DNA of 64,000 nt. Source: RCIO01 sp040880025. Its GTDB lineage: Bacteria > Pseudomonadota > Alphaproteobacteria > Rhizobiales > Rhizobiaceae. Of this stretch, positions 53,056 through 62,604 are shown piece by piece; position 1 is the stretch's first letter; each line of letters begins with the position of its first letter. Under the pieces are notes generated by a model that saw only the letters and a list, made by a program, of their open reading frames with translations, had not been told where the DNA came from and searched no databases. Position numbers and translations under genes: made by a program. The DNA lies in the NCBI GenBank assembly GCA_040880025.1, contig JBBDJD010000019.1, positions 124,001 through 188,000 on the forward strand, read 5' to 3'.

Positions 53056-53450
53056 TGAAAAACTCCTCAAGTTTCATGCTCGCCCCTGAGCCCACGGCGT
53101 CTTGCCGGCCGGGAAAATTGAACTCAAAGATGGCTGCTTCATGAAGCGAATAAGTCAAAATGGTGATTTATTGTTCGTTCCCACTTGAATCAATCAATGT
53201 ATATTTAATTTCTACAACAAAACATATGACATTGCGTTCCTTCTCTGCAGGAGGTCCAATCATATTCTGGTATTCACTGTAATATTACCTGATGTAAGGT
53301 CACTTGAATCGCGTGCGTCGTTCGGCCCTGGCAACCTGCGATATTGGCTTTCCTGGGCAAAGGTTCCCGCGGCCTCGCGCCGGCCCTTGCATTGTATGCT
53401 GACCCCGCTAAAAGCCCCGTCGAGAACCGGGTCAATTCCAGGAAGCGAGC
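53056..53450. other. 395-bp gap before prs, with an AT-rich stretch
   Basis: No gene seen. The part from about 53140 to 53300 is strikingly AT-rich (runs such as TATATTTAATTT and TAATATTACC), unlike the rest of the window. This may be the promoter or UP-element zone for the divergent EF-hand gene and prs, or a foreign insertion. A strong AGGAGG stands at 53250-53255 but leads to no sensible frame. Confidence 0.4.
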
Positions 53451-54383
53451 ATGAAGCTCTTCGCGGGCAACTCAAACAGGGTTCTGGCCGAAGCTGTCGC
53501 CCGCTATCTCAACATACAGCTCGGAAGAGCGACGGTCCGGCGGTTCGCCGATCAGGAAATCTTCGTCGAGATTCAGGAGAACGTGCGCGGCGAGGACGTG
53601 TTCATCCTCCAGTCGACATCCTATCCGGCCAACGACCACCTGATGGAATTGCTGATCATGATCGATGCGTTCAAGCGCTCATCGGCGCGGCGCATCACTG
53701 CGGTCATTCCCTATTTCGGATATGCGCGGCAGGACCGCCGAACTTCGGGCCGCACGCCGATTTCGGCCAAGCTGGTTGCGAACCTGATCACGCAGGCAGG
53801 CGCGGACCGGGTGCTCACACTCGATCTTCATGCCGGGCAGATCCAGGGCTTCTTCGATATTCCGACCGACAATCTCTATGCCGTGCCGGTGCTGGCGCGC
53901 GACGTGAAGGCGCACTACCAGCTCTCCAATGTGATGGTCGTGTCGCCCGATGTCGGCGGCGTGGTGCGGGCGCGGGCGCTGGCCAAGCGGCTCGATGCGT
54001 CGCTTGCCATCGTCGACAAGCGCCGCGACCGGCCGGGCGAGTCCGAGGTCATGAATGTCATCGGCGACGTACACGGCCGGGATTGCATACTTGTGGACGA
54101 CATTATCGATTCCGGCGGAACGCTCTGCAACGCGGCGGATGCGCTTCTGGCGCAGGGAGCGACCAGCGTAACAGCCTACATCACGCATGGCGTGCTTTCG
54201 GGCGGCGCGGTCGCGCGCATCGCCGGTTCGAAGTTGAAGGAGCTGGTGGTCACCGATTCCATCCAGCCGTCCTCCACCGTGGAGGCGGGCTCCAACATCC
54301 GCGTCATCACGATCGCCGACCTGATCGGCGAAGCGATTTCGCGCACCGCCACGGAAGAATCGGTCTCCAGCCTGTTCGACTGA
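53451..54383 (+). CDS. prs: ribose-phosphate pyrophosphokinase
   Basis: 310 residues from ATG 53451. PYFGYARQDRR (about 85-95, the ATP/regulatory flexible loop) and the PRPP-binding DCILVDDIIDSGGTL (about 210-224) are clear. Makes PRPP from ribose 5-phosphate and ATP. The preceding gene is far away; the next gene on the other strand is convergent. Confidence 0.95.
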   Translation: MKLFAGNSNRVLAEAVARYLNIQLGRATVRRFADQEIFVEIQENVRGEDVFILQSTSYPANDHLMELLIMIDAFKRSSARRITAVIPYFGYARQDRRTSGRTPISAKLVANLITQAGADRVLTLDLHAGQIQGFFDIPTDNLYAVPVLARDVKAHYQLSNVMVVSPDVGGVVRARALAKRLDASLAIVDKRRDRPGESEVMNVIGDVHGRDCILVDDIIDSGGTLCNAADALLAQGATSVTAYITHGVLSGGAVARIAGSKLKELVVTDSIQPSSTVEAGSNIRVITIADLIGEAISRTATEESVSSLFD

Positions 54384-54392
54384 GGCGCGGTT

Positions 54393-55682
54393 TCACATCG
54401 CCAGAGTGACGGCGACGCCGGCCAGCGCGGCCAGGGCCAATACCGCGATCAAGTTGAGGTGGTAACGCAGCAGGGCGATACCTGCGGCGACCGCGATAAT
54501 CGCGGCGGCCGGATCGAACGTCGCCGCATCAGGCGCCGGAATGCTCAGCGGACCCGACTGGAATTCGCCGACCCCGCTGAACAGAACATGCAGGGCGAAC
54601 CAAAGCGCCAGATTGGCGATGACCCCGACGACCGCCGCCGTCACGCCGGCCAGCGCCGACGACAGCCAGCGCACATTGCGCACGGTCTCGATGTACGGCG
54701 CGCCGGCGAAAATCCACAAAAAGCAGGGTACGAATGTGAACCAGAGCGTCACCAGCGCACCGGCCAGGCCGCCCGTCAGCGGGTCAAGCCCGGCCTCGCG
54801 CGCGCCCGCCAGAAAACCGACGAAGACCAGAACCAGGATCAGCGGGCCCGGCGTGGTTTCAGCCAGACCGAGCCCGGTCAGCATCTCGTCCGGCTTCAGC
54901 CACCCATAAATCTCCACCGCCTGCTGCGCGACATAGGCAAGCACCGCATAGGCGCCGCCGAAGGTGACGGTGGCCATGACGGAAAAGAAGCGCGCTTCCG
55001 CGGCGAAGACGTGATCCGCGCCGAGCGCGTATGTCAGCGCGGCCAGCGGCGCCAACCAGATCGCCAGCCATGATACGGTCGTGGCGAGGAAGCGGGCGAG
55101 CGTCGGTGGCCGGTCATTGCCGATTGCGGGCGCGTTCGCAGCGGTCGCCGAGGCGGGAAGCATCAATGCCCCTGCAATCGCCGCCAGCAGGATAATCAAC
55201 GGGAAGGGCAGCTTCGCGAAGGCAATGGCCGCGAATGCCGCGACCGCGATCACGATGGCGCGGCTCGTCTTGAGCGCGCGCCCGGAGATGCGTATCAGCG
55301 CTTCGAGCACCACGGCCAGCACCGCCGCCTTGAGGCCGAAGAGCAAGCCCTCGACCGCCGGCACGCCGCCGTAGGCCAGATACAGCGCCGACAATGCGGT
55401 CAGCACCACCGCCCCCGGCAGCACGAACAACAGGCCGGCGATCAGCCCGCCCGTCACGCCGCGCAGCAGCCAGCCCGCATAGGTGGCGAGTTGCATCGCC
55501 TCCGGCCCCGGCAGCAACATGCAGAAATTCAGCGCATGCAGGTAACGCGCCTCGTCGAGCCATTTCTTTTCCTCGACGAGAACATTGTGCATCAGCGCGA
55601 TCTGCCCGGCGGGACCGCCGAACGAGAGCAGGCCGATGCGGCCGAAGACGCGGAACAGCTCGGCGAGCGGGGGCCTGTTCAT
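54393..55682 (-). CDS. chrA: chromate transporter ChrA (two-domain)
   Basis: 429 residues from ATG 55680-55682. Two CHR domains (about 10-190 and 215-425) with about 10-12 helices; SFGGPAGQIALMHN opens the first. Exports chromate with proton motive force, or is sulfate-related. Its start overlaps the stop of the rhodanese gene (ATGA), so the pair is translationally coupled. Confidence 0.92.
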   Translation of the reverse strand: MNRPPLAELFRVFGRIGLLSFGGPAGQIALMHNVLVEEKKWLDEARYLHALNFCMLLPGPEAMQLATYAGWLLRGVTGGLIAGLLFVLPGAVVLTALSALYLAYGGVPAVEGLLFGLKAAVLAVVLEALIRISGRALKTSRAIVIAVAAFAAIAFAKLPFPLIILLAAIAGALMLPASATAANAPAIGNDRPPTLARFLATTVSWLAIWLAPLAALTYALGADHVFAAEARFFSVMATVTFGGAYAVLAYVAQQAVEIYGWLKPDEMLTGLGLAETTPGPLILVLVFVGFLAGAREAGLDPLTGGLAGALVTLWFTFVPCFLWIFAGAPYIETVRNVRWLSSALAGVTAAVVGVIANLALWFALHVLFSGVGEFQSGPLSIPAPDAATFDPAAAIIAVAAGIALLRYHLNLIAVLALAALAGVAVTLAM

Positions 55683-56002
55683 TGTCCCTGCTCCAACGGA
55701 ACGACAGCCAGACCAGCACTCCGCCATGCCTCGAATCCGCCGTCGAGGTAGCGGGCGTCCACTCCGTTTTGGACAAGAGCCGCGCAGGCGTTCCGGCTCA
55801 CCTCATGGCCATGAACGCAAAACAGGACGACGGATTTTCCGGTGAACTGGCCCCGCCATTCCATGACGGTGTCGTGGGTCCGGCGCTGCGCGCCGGGAAT
55901 GGTCAGGCCGCTTTCGAGGCGCGCCGGTTCCTTGCGCACGTCGATGAGCGTCGTGAATTGCATCGAGTGTTCGGCTTCCAGGGGTGAGATAGAGCAAGGC
56001 AT
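55679..56002 (-). CDS. rhodanese-like protein coupled to chrA
   Basis: 107 residues from ATG 56000-56002. A single rhodanese domain with the active-site loop CVHGHEVSR (Cys62). The N-terminus SPLEAEHSMQFTTLIDVRKEPARLES and the end YLDGGFEAWRSAG are typical. Sulfur-transfer proteins next to chrA are known in some chromate clusters. Role of the pair is likely sulfur/chromate stress handling. Confidence 0.87.
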   Translation of the reverse strand: MPCSISPLEAEHSMQFTTLIDVRKEPARLESGLTIPGAQRRTHDTVMEWRGQFTGKSVVLFCVHGHEVSRNACAALVQNGVDARYLDGGFEAWRSAGLAVVPLEQGQ

Positions 56003-56138
56003 GGATTCCTCCGCGTAACAGCGAAGGCGGAACTTGGGCCGAAGCCTCTGGCGGGGAGTCCACCCATGCCCCCGTGCCGTGACATTACCGTGACGCGCGT
56101 CGAGCAGCAAGCCGATTGCCGCCGCCGGCCTCGGCCGC

Positions 56139-56534
56139 TCAGCCGGGATAGTGATCGTCGGTGACCGGCTCGAGCCACTCCACCGCAGCGCCGTTCAGCG
56201 CTTCCTGGATTGCGATATGGGACATTCCGTTTGTCGGCGAGGCGCCGTGCCAGTGCTTCTCGCCCGGCGGAATCCACAGCGTGTCGCCCGGATTGAGCGT
56301 TGCCAGGGGACCGCCCCAGCTTTGCGCCAGGCCGTTGCCCGCGACGACATGGAGCGTCTGGCCGAGCGGATGGGTATGCCAGTTGGTGCGGGCGCCGGGC
56401 TCGAAATGCACGGTGACGGCACGCACACGCGACGGTTCTTCTGCTTCCATGATCGGGTCCTGCCAGACCGTTCCAGTGAACCAGTCTGGCGGGGCTTTTC
56501 GTGTCGGTCTCGATCCGCTGGGGATGTGGTCCAT
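56139..56534 (-). CDS. cupin domain protein
   Basis: 131 residues from ATG 56532-56534, with GGAGA before it; a longer frame is possible but lacks family similarity. NWHTHPLGQTLHVVAG holds the His pair of cupin motif 1 (about 55-70), and the metal ligands are completed by GEKHWHG. The family decarboxylates 4-carboxymuconolactone-type substrates or isomerises; function not fixed. Confidence 0.85.
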   Translation of the reverse strand: MDHIPSGSRPTRKAPPDWFTGTVWQDPIMEAEEPSRVRAVTVHFEPGARTNWHTHPLGQTLHVVAGNGLAQSWGGPLATLNPGDTLWIPPGEKHWHGASPTNGMSHIAIQEALNGAAVEWLEPVTDDHYPG

Positions 56535-56775
56535 GGCTTCGTCTCCGATTGCCTCATAAGCAACGTGCATAAAACCCGGGCCCGGGCCGCCGGGCAAGGA
56601 CCGTCGCGTACCGCCTCGATCTTGCGCCTTGCAAACCCTTCCGCTATAGAGCCGCCACCCGCGCAGACACCCTTGGAGGCAACGCGGCGGAGGGCGGCCG
56701 TTGATACCGGCCGCTTTCGACGTTTCGGGCGCCGATGTGCCCAGAACGCTCCAGACTTTGTTGAAAGGAACAGCC

Positions 56776-57456
56776 ATGAGCCATCAGAGCTACGAGCTCA
56801 CGGCCGAGGCGCGCGATCGGGTCGGTAAGGGGTCCGCCCGGGCACTTCGGCGCAACGGCAAGATACCCGCAGTTATCTACGGCGACAACAAGCCCCCGCT
56901 TGCGATTTCGCTCCCCTACAAGGAAGTCCACCTGAAGCTTCAGGCGGGCGGTTTCATGACGACGCTTGCCACGATCAAGGTCGGCGGCGAGACGATCCAG
57001 GTCCTGCCCAGGGACTATCAGCTGGACCCGGTGCGCGATTTCACCATGCATGTCGATTTTCTGAGGATCGGCAAGGATTCGGTCGTGACCGTCAACATAC
57101 CCGTCCACTTCATCAATGAAGAGAACTCGCCCGGCATCACGCGCGGCGGCGTGCTCAACATCGTGCGTCACGAGGTCGAGTTCTCGGTCCCGGCAACAGC
57201 GATCCCGGAATACATCACGGCTGATCTGACCGGATTGGACATTGGCGACGGCATCCACATTTCGGCCATCGAGCTGCCGGAAGGCATGAGGCCGACGATC
57301 ACCGACCGCGACTTCACTATCGCCACGGTCGCTGCCCCTGCCGCGCTGAAGAGCGAGGAAGAGGAAGAAGCCGAAGCCGCTGAAGCCGCCGAGGATGCCG
57401 AAGAGGCAGCCGAGGGTGAAGAGGCTGAAGCCGAAGAGGGCGAAGGCGAGGAATAA
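56776..57456 (+). CDS. rplY: 50S ribosomal protein L25, Ctc type
   Basis: 226 residues from ATG 56776, with AAAGGA upstream. An L25 domain (about 5-95) is followed by the TL5/Ctc beta domain and a very acidic Glu/Ala-rich tail (about 195-226), usual for alphaproteobacteria. Binds 5S rRNA. A possible promoter, TTGCGC then CTATAG, lies at 56623-56650. pth follows after 21 bp. Confidence 0.94.
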   Translation: MSHQSYELTAEARDRVGKGSARALRRNGKIPAVIYGDNKPPLAISLPYKEVHLKLQAGGFMTTLATIKVGGETIQVLPRDYQLDPVRDFTMHVDFLRIGKDSVVTVNIPVHFINEENSPGITRGGVLNIVRHEVEFSVPATAIPEYITADLTGLDIGDGIHISAIELPEGMRPTITDRDFTIATVAAPAALKSEEEEEAEAAEAAEDAEEAAEGEEAEAEEGEGEE

Positions 57457-57477
57457 GCCTGCCCCACGGGAGACGAC

Positions 57478-58203
57478 ATGCGCATCATCGCGGGTCTCGG
57501 CAATCCCGGACAGAAACATCAGAACCAACGGCACAATGTCGGGTTCATGGCGGCGGACGCGATTGCCCGCCGCCATTCCTTTTCGCCCTGGTCCAAGAAA
57601 TTCCAGGGCCTCGTCGCGGAGGGCAATCTCGGCGGCGAGAAGGTGCTTATCATCAAGCCCCAGACATATATGAACCTGTCCGGCCAGGCTGTCGGAGAGG
57701 CGATGCGCTTCTACAAGCTCGGGCTGGATGATCTTATCGTTCTCTACGACGAGATCGACCTCGCCGCGGCCAAGGTGCGGGTGAAGACCGGCGGCGGTTC
57801 GGGAGGCCATAACGGCATCCGTTCGCTCGACGCGCATTGCGGCGCCGGATATCGCCGCGTGCGCATCGGCATAGGCCATCCGGGCGTCAAGGAACTGGTG
57901 CACGGCCATGTGCTGGGCGATTTCGCCAAGGCGGACGCCGATTGGCTGGAACCGCTGCTCGACGCGGTTGCCGACGCGGCTCCGATGCTGGTTGCGGGCG
58001 ACGACAACGGGTTCATGAACAAGGTGAGCCTCGCGGTGCAGCGCGGCGGCGGATCGTCCGGAGGCGCCCCGGCCGCGCCAGGCAAACCGGCTGCGAAGGG
58101 CCAGAGCCATATCCGGCAGGCCCGCCCGAAACAGACCGAGGTGAAAATGCCGGAAAGCGGGCCGATGGCGGCGATGCTCAAGAAGCTGTTCGGCAAGGAC
58201 TGA
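57478..58203 (+). CDS. pth: peptidyl-tRNA hydrolase
   Basis: 241 residues. The active-site residues Asn9 and His19 (GLGNPGQKHQNQRHNVGF) and Asp in LDDLIVLYDEIDL are present. The C-terminal 45 residues are an Ala/Gly/Lys-rich extension typical of rhizobia. Frees tRNA from stalled peptides. Cotranscribed with rplY. Confidence 0.94.
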   Translation: MRIIAGLGNPGQKHQNQRHNVGFMAADAIARRHSFSPWSKKFQGLVAEGNLGGEKVLIIKPQTYMNLSGQAVGEAMRFYKLGLDDLIVLYDEIDLAAAKVRVKTGGGSGGHNGIRSLDAHCGAGYRRVRIGIGHPGVKELVHGHVLGDFAKADADWLEPLLDAVADAAPMLVAGDDNGFMNKVSLAVQRGGGSSGGAPAAPGKPAAKGQSHIRQARPKQTEVKMPESGPMAAMLKKLFGKD

Positions 58204-58269
58204 TCCCGCCAGGGCTTGCTCTGTGAACGAAATCGGGAACCAAATCCGCCTTTGCGGCTTGGCACTTCA

Positions 58270-58875
58270 ATGACTAGGCAGATACGCAAGGATCACGACC
58301 TTTCCAATGTCGAAGGCATTCTCGAGACGATCGAGGAAGCCGGCGACCGTCCCGATCGCGTCTCGGTGGAGGACATGCTGGACGAAATCGGAAAGGACGC
58401 CCTGCCGGCGATCATGCTCGCGCCGGCGCTGATCATGATTTCGCCGGCAAGCGGCATTCCGGGACTGTCGTCATTCTGCGCGATGATCATCGCGCTGGCT
58501 TCGCTGCAGATGGTGCTTGGCCGCAAGTCGCTGTGGCTGCCCCGTTTCATAAGCAACCGCTCGGTGAGCCGCTCCAGCGTCGACAAGGCCGTGCAATGGC
58601 TGAGCCGCCCCGCGCACTACATTGATTCCCTGATCGGTCGTCGGCTTGCAATGCTCGTGCGAAAGCCGTTCAGGCAGATGGTCGCGGTCGCTTGCCTGGC
58701 CATCTCGCTGGTCGTGCCGTTCATGGAACTCGTGCCGTTCTCGGCATCGATCGCGGGCACAGCCATCGCATTCTTCGCGCTCGGGCTCGTCGCGGGCGAC
58801 GGGCTGCTGGTTCTCATCGGCATCATCGTCGCCACGGGCGCGTCCGGTTTGGGCATTTTTCTGTTGCTGCAATAG
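58270..58875 (+). CDS. exoD: exopolysaccharide synthesis protein ExoD
   Basis: 201 residues from ATG 58270. An N-terminal amphipathic part (1-40) and four hydrophobic segments (about 55-95, 140-160, 165-190). LAPALIMISPASGIPGLSSFCAMIIALASLQM is the ExoD family core (about 55-85). Needed in Sinorhizobium meliloti for normal polysaccharide and alkaline growth. Between pth and ychF. Confidence 0.87.
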   Translation: MTRQIRKDHDLSNVEGILETIEEAGDRPDRVSVEDMLDEIGKDALPAIMLAPALIMISPASGIPGLSSFCAMIIALASLQMVLGRKSLWLPRFISNRSVSRSSVDKAVQWLSRPAHYIDSLIGRRLAMLVRKPFRQMVAVACLAISLVVPFMELVPFSASIAGTAIAFFALGLVAGDGLLVLIGIIVATGASGLGIFLLLQ

Positions 58876-58964
58876 GGTCCGTCCCGCCGGCCGAGCTTGA
58901 CGCGAGGCCGCGCATTCGCTCAAAGGCCCGGACGAAATCACGAACCCTTCAGGAACGCACCATC

Positions 58965-60068
58965 ATGGGCTTCAAATGCGGCATTGTCGGCTTGCCGAAT
59001 GTCGGCAAATCGACGCTGTTCAACGCGCTGACCAAAACGGCGGCGGCGCAGGCGGCGAACTATCCCTTCTGCACGATCGAACCCAACACCGGCGAGGTGG
59101 CGGTGCCCGACCCGCGGCTGGCGAAAATCGCCGGGATCGCGAAGTCGAAGGAAATCATCCCGACCCGGATCTCCTTTGTCGACATCGCCGGGCTGGTGCG
59201 CGGCGCGTCGAAGGGCGAGGGGCTCGGCAACCAGTTCCTGGCCAATATCCGCGAGGTTGACGCCATCGTGCATGTGCTGCGCTGCTTCGAGGATGACGAC
59301 ATCACCCATGTCGAGGGACGCATCGATCCCGTGGCCGACGCCGAGACTGTTGAGACGGAGCTGATGCTGGCCGATCTCGAAAGCCTGGAGCGCCGCACCG
59401 ACCAGACGCGCAAGCGCGCGGCCGGAAAGGACAAGGAGTCCCTCACGGTCCTGCCGATGATGGAAAAGGCGCTGGCGCTGCTGCAGGAGGGCAAGCCGGT
59501 GCGCATGCTGCTCGACGGGATAACGGCGGAGGACCTGACAATCCTGCAGCGGCTCAACCTCTTGACCTCCAAACCGGTGCTTTATGTCTGCAATGTCGCT
59601 GAGACGGACGCGGCCGCGGGCAATGCGCATACTAAGGCGGTGGAGTCGATGGCGGCCGGACAGGGTGCTCGCAGCGTCGTCATCTCGGCTGCCATCGAGG
59701 CCGAGGTGGCACAGCTCGACGACACCGAGGCGCGGGAGTATCTGGAAGCGATGGGGCTGGCGGAACCCGGCCTCGACCGGCTGATTCGCGAAGGCTACGC
59801 ACTGCTCGACCTGATCACCTTCTTCACCGCCGGGCCGAAGGAGACCCGCGCCTGGACCGTCGAGCGCGGCGCCAAGGCGCCGCAGGCGGCCGGTGTCATC
59901 CACACCGATTTCGAGCGCGGCTTCATCCGCGCCCAGACCATCGCCTTTGACGACTATGTCGCGCTTGGCGGCGAAGTGCCGGCCAAGGAAGCGGGCAAGG
60001 CGCGCGACGAAGGCAAGGAATATGTCGTCCAGGACGGCGACGTGATGCTGTTCAAGTTCAATACGTGA
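58965..60068 (+). CDS. ychF: redox-regulated ATPase/GTPase YchF
   Basis: 367 residues from ATG 58965. P-loop GLPNVGKST at 9-17, Switch DIAGLVRGASKGEGLGNQFL (about 68-87), and the nucleotide motif NVAETD in place of NKxD. C-terminal TGS domain (about 280-367). YchF prefers ATP and associates with ribosomes. It follows exoD after 89 bp. Confidence 0.95.
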   Translation: MGFKCGIVGLPNVGKSTLFNALTKTAAAQAANYPFCTIEPNTGEVAVPDPRLAKIAGIAKSKEIIPTRISFVDIAGLVRGASKGEGLGNQFLANIREVDAIVHVLRCFEDDDITHVEGRIDPVADAETVETELMLADLESLERRTDQTRKRAAGKDKESLTVLPMMEKALALLQEGKPVRMLLDGITAEDLTILQRLNLLTSKPVLYVCNVAETDAAAGNAHTKAVESMAAGQGARSVVISAAIEAEVAQLDDTEAREYLEAMGLAEPGLDRLIREGYALLDLITFFTAGPKETRAWTVERGAKAPQAAGVIHTDFERGFIRAQTIAFDDYVALGGEVPAKEAGKARDEGKEYVVQDGDVMLFKFNT

Positions 60069-60089
60069 GGCCCCGCAACCGGTCGCCCT

Positions 60090-60785
60090 TCACTCCTCCA
60101 GAAGCAGTTTGCGCGCATTGGAGAAGAACTGCCGGCGCACCAGCACCGCGATCACGGCGAGCGTGGAGACGATGAAAGATGCCGGTCCCACGAACCAGCC
60201 GAGATAGGCGAGCGCCATGAACAGGCTGCGCTGGCCGGCGGTGAAATGCTTGCCGGCAAGGATGTTCATCCGCCCGGCGCGCAGGGCCTGGGCGCGCCGC
60301 GCCTCGTGACCAGCCTCGCCGGGTTGCTGCACGGCGCCGATCAGGATCGAGCAGTAATTGAAAAGCCGGTACGCCCAGCCGAACTTGAAGAAGGCATAGA
60401 CGAAGATCAGCGTCAGGCCGGCCAGCTTCAGGTCGAAAAGGGCCCGGCTGACGGGATCCAGGACGGGCAGGTCCCTGAACAGCTGAAGCGCCTGCTCGGT
60501 CGCGCCCAGCGCGGCGAAGCAGCCGCCGATCGCCAGCATCGATACCGTGCCGAAATAGGCGGCGCCCTGTTGCAAACCGGCCAGGATCGTGGCGTCGACA
60601 ATGCGGACCTCGCGTTCGGCGAGAACCGTCATCCATTCGCGTCGCCGGTGCGCCATCAGGCCGGAAAGAGTCCGGTAGCGAAGCGGGGAATGGTCGACGA
60701 CGACGTTGAATCCGATCCAGACGGCAAGGAAAACCGAAAGGGCGGCGATATCGCCCGCGCCGAGTGTCTGGAAGAGATCGTTCAT
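60090..60785 (-). CDS. DUF599 family membrane protein
   Basis: 231 residues from ATG 60783-60785. Four to five hydrophobic segments (about 13-30, 75-100, 115-138, 185-215). A VDHSPLRYRTLSGLMAHRRREWM stretch (about 28-52) is the family sign. Function unknown. Convergent with ychF. Confidence 0.85.
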   Translation of the reverse strand: MNDLFQTLGAGDIAALSVFLAVWIGFNVVVDHSPLRYRTLSGLMAHRRREWMTVLAEREVRIVDATILAGLQQGAAYFGTVSMLAIGGCFAALGATEQALQLFRDLPVLDPVSRALFDLKLAGLTLIFVYAFFKFGWAYRLFNYCSILIGAVQQPGEAGHEARRAQALRAGRMNILAGKHFTAGQRSLFMALAYLGWFVGPASFIVSTLAVIAVLVRRQFFSNARKLLLEE

Positions 60786-61051
60786 GCGCCCGTTCCGCAG
60801 CCTTTTCGGACCATTCACACCCTCCTGGTGCGTCCCGCCGCTTGACGTCATGCGGTCAGGCCGCCTGGTCCTCTAGTGACATGGCGGGCCGGCGCGGTCC
60901 AGACGGATGGGTGATCGGCGCCAATTGATTCCGGTCATGGCGTCTGGCACGAATGGAGTCAGGTGGAAGCGATGAAAACCGATCAAAAGGCCGCCGTTCT
61001 CACGCTCGCGCTCGGCTTCCCGCTACCCAGGCAGCGTTCAGAGCGCCGAAA
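60786..61051. other. 266-bp gap, no gene seen
   Basis: A short frame from ATG 60972 (41 codons) follows a GGAAG, but most of it overlaps the DUF2892 gene and looks accidental. The gap must contain the promoter of the leftward DUF599 gene. No repeat or hairpin stands out. Confidence 0.4.
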
Positions 61052-61258
61052 TCAGGCCTTTTTCGCCGGACAGGTGGACATGCCCAGCATGGCATAGATC
61101 GGGCAGGTTCCGATCAACCCCGTGACCAGCGGGATGATGCCGATCAGCGTCCAGTAGCGCCACGACGCATCGGGATAGAGAAAGAACAGGCCAAGCAGGA
61201 TCGCGCCGACGACAGAGCGGATGATGCGATCGGGCATTCCCTCATTGATCTTGAACAT
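61052..61258 (-). CDS. DUF2892 (YgaP membrane domain) protein
   Basis: 68 residues from ATG 61256-61258. MFKINEGMPDRIIRSVVGAILLG, two helices (about 14-28 and 36-52) and the end TCPIYAMLGMSTCP with two Cys characterise this membrane part of YgaP rhodaneses. Here it stands without the rhodanese domain. Function unknown. Confidence 0.87.
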   Translation of the reverse strand: MFKINEGMPDRIIRSVVGAILLGLFFLYPDASWRYWTLIGIIPLVTGLIGTCPIYAMLGMSTCPAKKA

Positions 61259-61421
61259 TGGTATCGTCCTCATCTGGCCGCCCGCGGTTCGCAGGGGCGC
61301 GTTTGAATGATGCCGGAGTGTGGACTGGCCGCCTTGATCCAGGACAATTCGGGGCCGATCACCGAAAGCTTACGTGGGACGTTATTGCGCGCCGGGTCGC
61401 GGCAGGTTCTAGTCTCGCGCC

Positions 61422-62063
61422 ATGAACACGCAATCGCATTTGCTACTCGGCGCGGCCCTGTTCGCGCGGCGCGAGGTGCCGGGCACGGGCATCGCCGCCG
61501 TTGCCGGCAGCCTGGCGCCCGATCTGCCGCTCTATGCGCTCTTCGTGATCGCGCGCATGGGCGGAGTTTCCAATTCGCAGTTCTTCCGCGAGATGTACTG
61601 GCAGGAGCCTGTGCCGAGCGTGATGGGCGCCAGCCACTCCTTCGTCGTCTGGGGCGTCCTGCTCGCGATCGGCGTCCTATGGCGGCGGCGGCAGGAAGGG
61701 CCGGGGTTCCTCGCCGGCTGGGGCGCGCCGCACAAGGCGCGCTTCGGCCAGATGCTGGCGATCTTCTCGCTTGCCGCGCTCGTCCACGCGCTGTCCGACT
61801 TCCTGCTGCACCACGACGACGCGCATATGCAGTTCTGGCCGCTGTCACGCTGGCTGTTCCGCTCGCCGCTGTCGTACTGGGACCCGAGCCACTACGGCAA
61901 TTACTGGGGACTGGTCGAAGCCGCGCTCGGCATCGCATGCGCGGTTGTCATCTGGCGGCGCTACCCCAGGCTGTGGGTGCGCGCGCTTTGCGCCATCGCC
62001 ATCGCCATGTATGTCGCCGTACCCGTCTATTTCGTGACGTCGATCGCCGACCATGCCATGTAG
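61422..62063 (+). CDS. DUF457-like membrane protein
   Basis: 213 residues. Opens MNTQSHLLLGAALF and contains a His/Asp-rich SHSFVVWG and HALSDFLLHHDDAH (about 72-79 and 127-140) between four helices; this pattern is like the YdjM/DUF457 metal-dependent hydrolases, where the His/Asp motifs lie near the membrane face. In rhizobia it is sometimes called CobQ, which I do not support. Function unknown. Confidence 0.7.
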   Translation: MNTQSHLLLGAALFARREVPGTGIAAVAGSLAPDLPLYALFVIARMGGVSNSQFFREMYWQEPVPSVMGASHSFVVWGVLLAIGVLWRRRQEGPGFLAGWGAPHKARFGQMLAIFSLAALVHALSDFLLHHDDAHMQFWPLSRWLFRSPLSYWDPSHYGNYWGLVEAALGIACAVVIWRRYPRLWVRALCAIAIAMYVAVPVYFVTSIADHAM

Positions 62064-62142
62064 GGCCGGCCGCTGTGCCAGCGATTGCAACCGGCTGAAA
62101 TCCCGGCCAGAATGATTGTTCAAGCGTGAACAGGATTCGCAC

Positions 62143-62604
62143 ATGAACGGCAGGAAATGGGCCTTCGAGGACTTCGAGGAGGGCGCGGTTCTCGAACTTG
62201 GGTCGAAGACGGTGACGGCGGAGGAGATCATAGATTTCGCCTCCCAGTTCGATTCCCAGCCGATGCATCTTGACGAGGAGGCCGGCAAGGCGAGCATTCT
62301 CGGCGGGCTGTCGGCATCCGGCTGGCACACCTGCTGCATGTTCATGCGGATGATGTGTGACGGCTTCCTGCTCGATTCCACCTCACAGGGTTCGCCCGGC
62401 ATCGCCTATGCGCGGTGGAAGAAGCCGGTGCTGGCCGGCGACACGCTGACCGGCCGTTCGACCGTGACGGCGACCCGCGTTTCGTCATCGCGGCCCAATC
62501 TCGGCTTCGTCACCGTCAGGCACGAGTTGACGAACCAGCGCGGAGAGGCGGTTCTGGAACTCGAAAACACCGGAATGTTCCTCAAGCGCGAGGCCGCGGC
62601 ATGA
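62143..62604 (+). CDS. MaoC family hydratase
   Basis: 153 residues from ATG 62143. A hot-dog fold with the hydratase motif FDSQPMHLDEEAG (about 44-56), giving the catalytic Asp and His, and the ASGWHT turn (about 67-72). Overlaps the next gene by 4 bp (ATGA). Probably dehydrates or hydrates acyl-CoA or a related thioester; the pair may form a heterodimer. Confidence 0.9.
   Translation: MNGRKWAFEDFEEGAVLELGSKTVTAEEIIDFASQFDSQPMHLDEEAGKASILGGLSASGWHTCCMFMRMMCDGFLLDSTSQGSPGIAYARWKKPVLAGDTLTGRSTVTATRVSSSRPNLGFVTVRHELTNQRGEAVLELENTGMFLKREAAA

Noticed and set aside
60972..61098. A 41-codon frame starting MKTDQKAAVL
   Set aside because: Overlaps the DUF2892 gene on the other strand; weak ribosome site and no similarity that I recognise.
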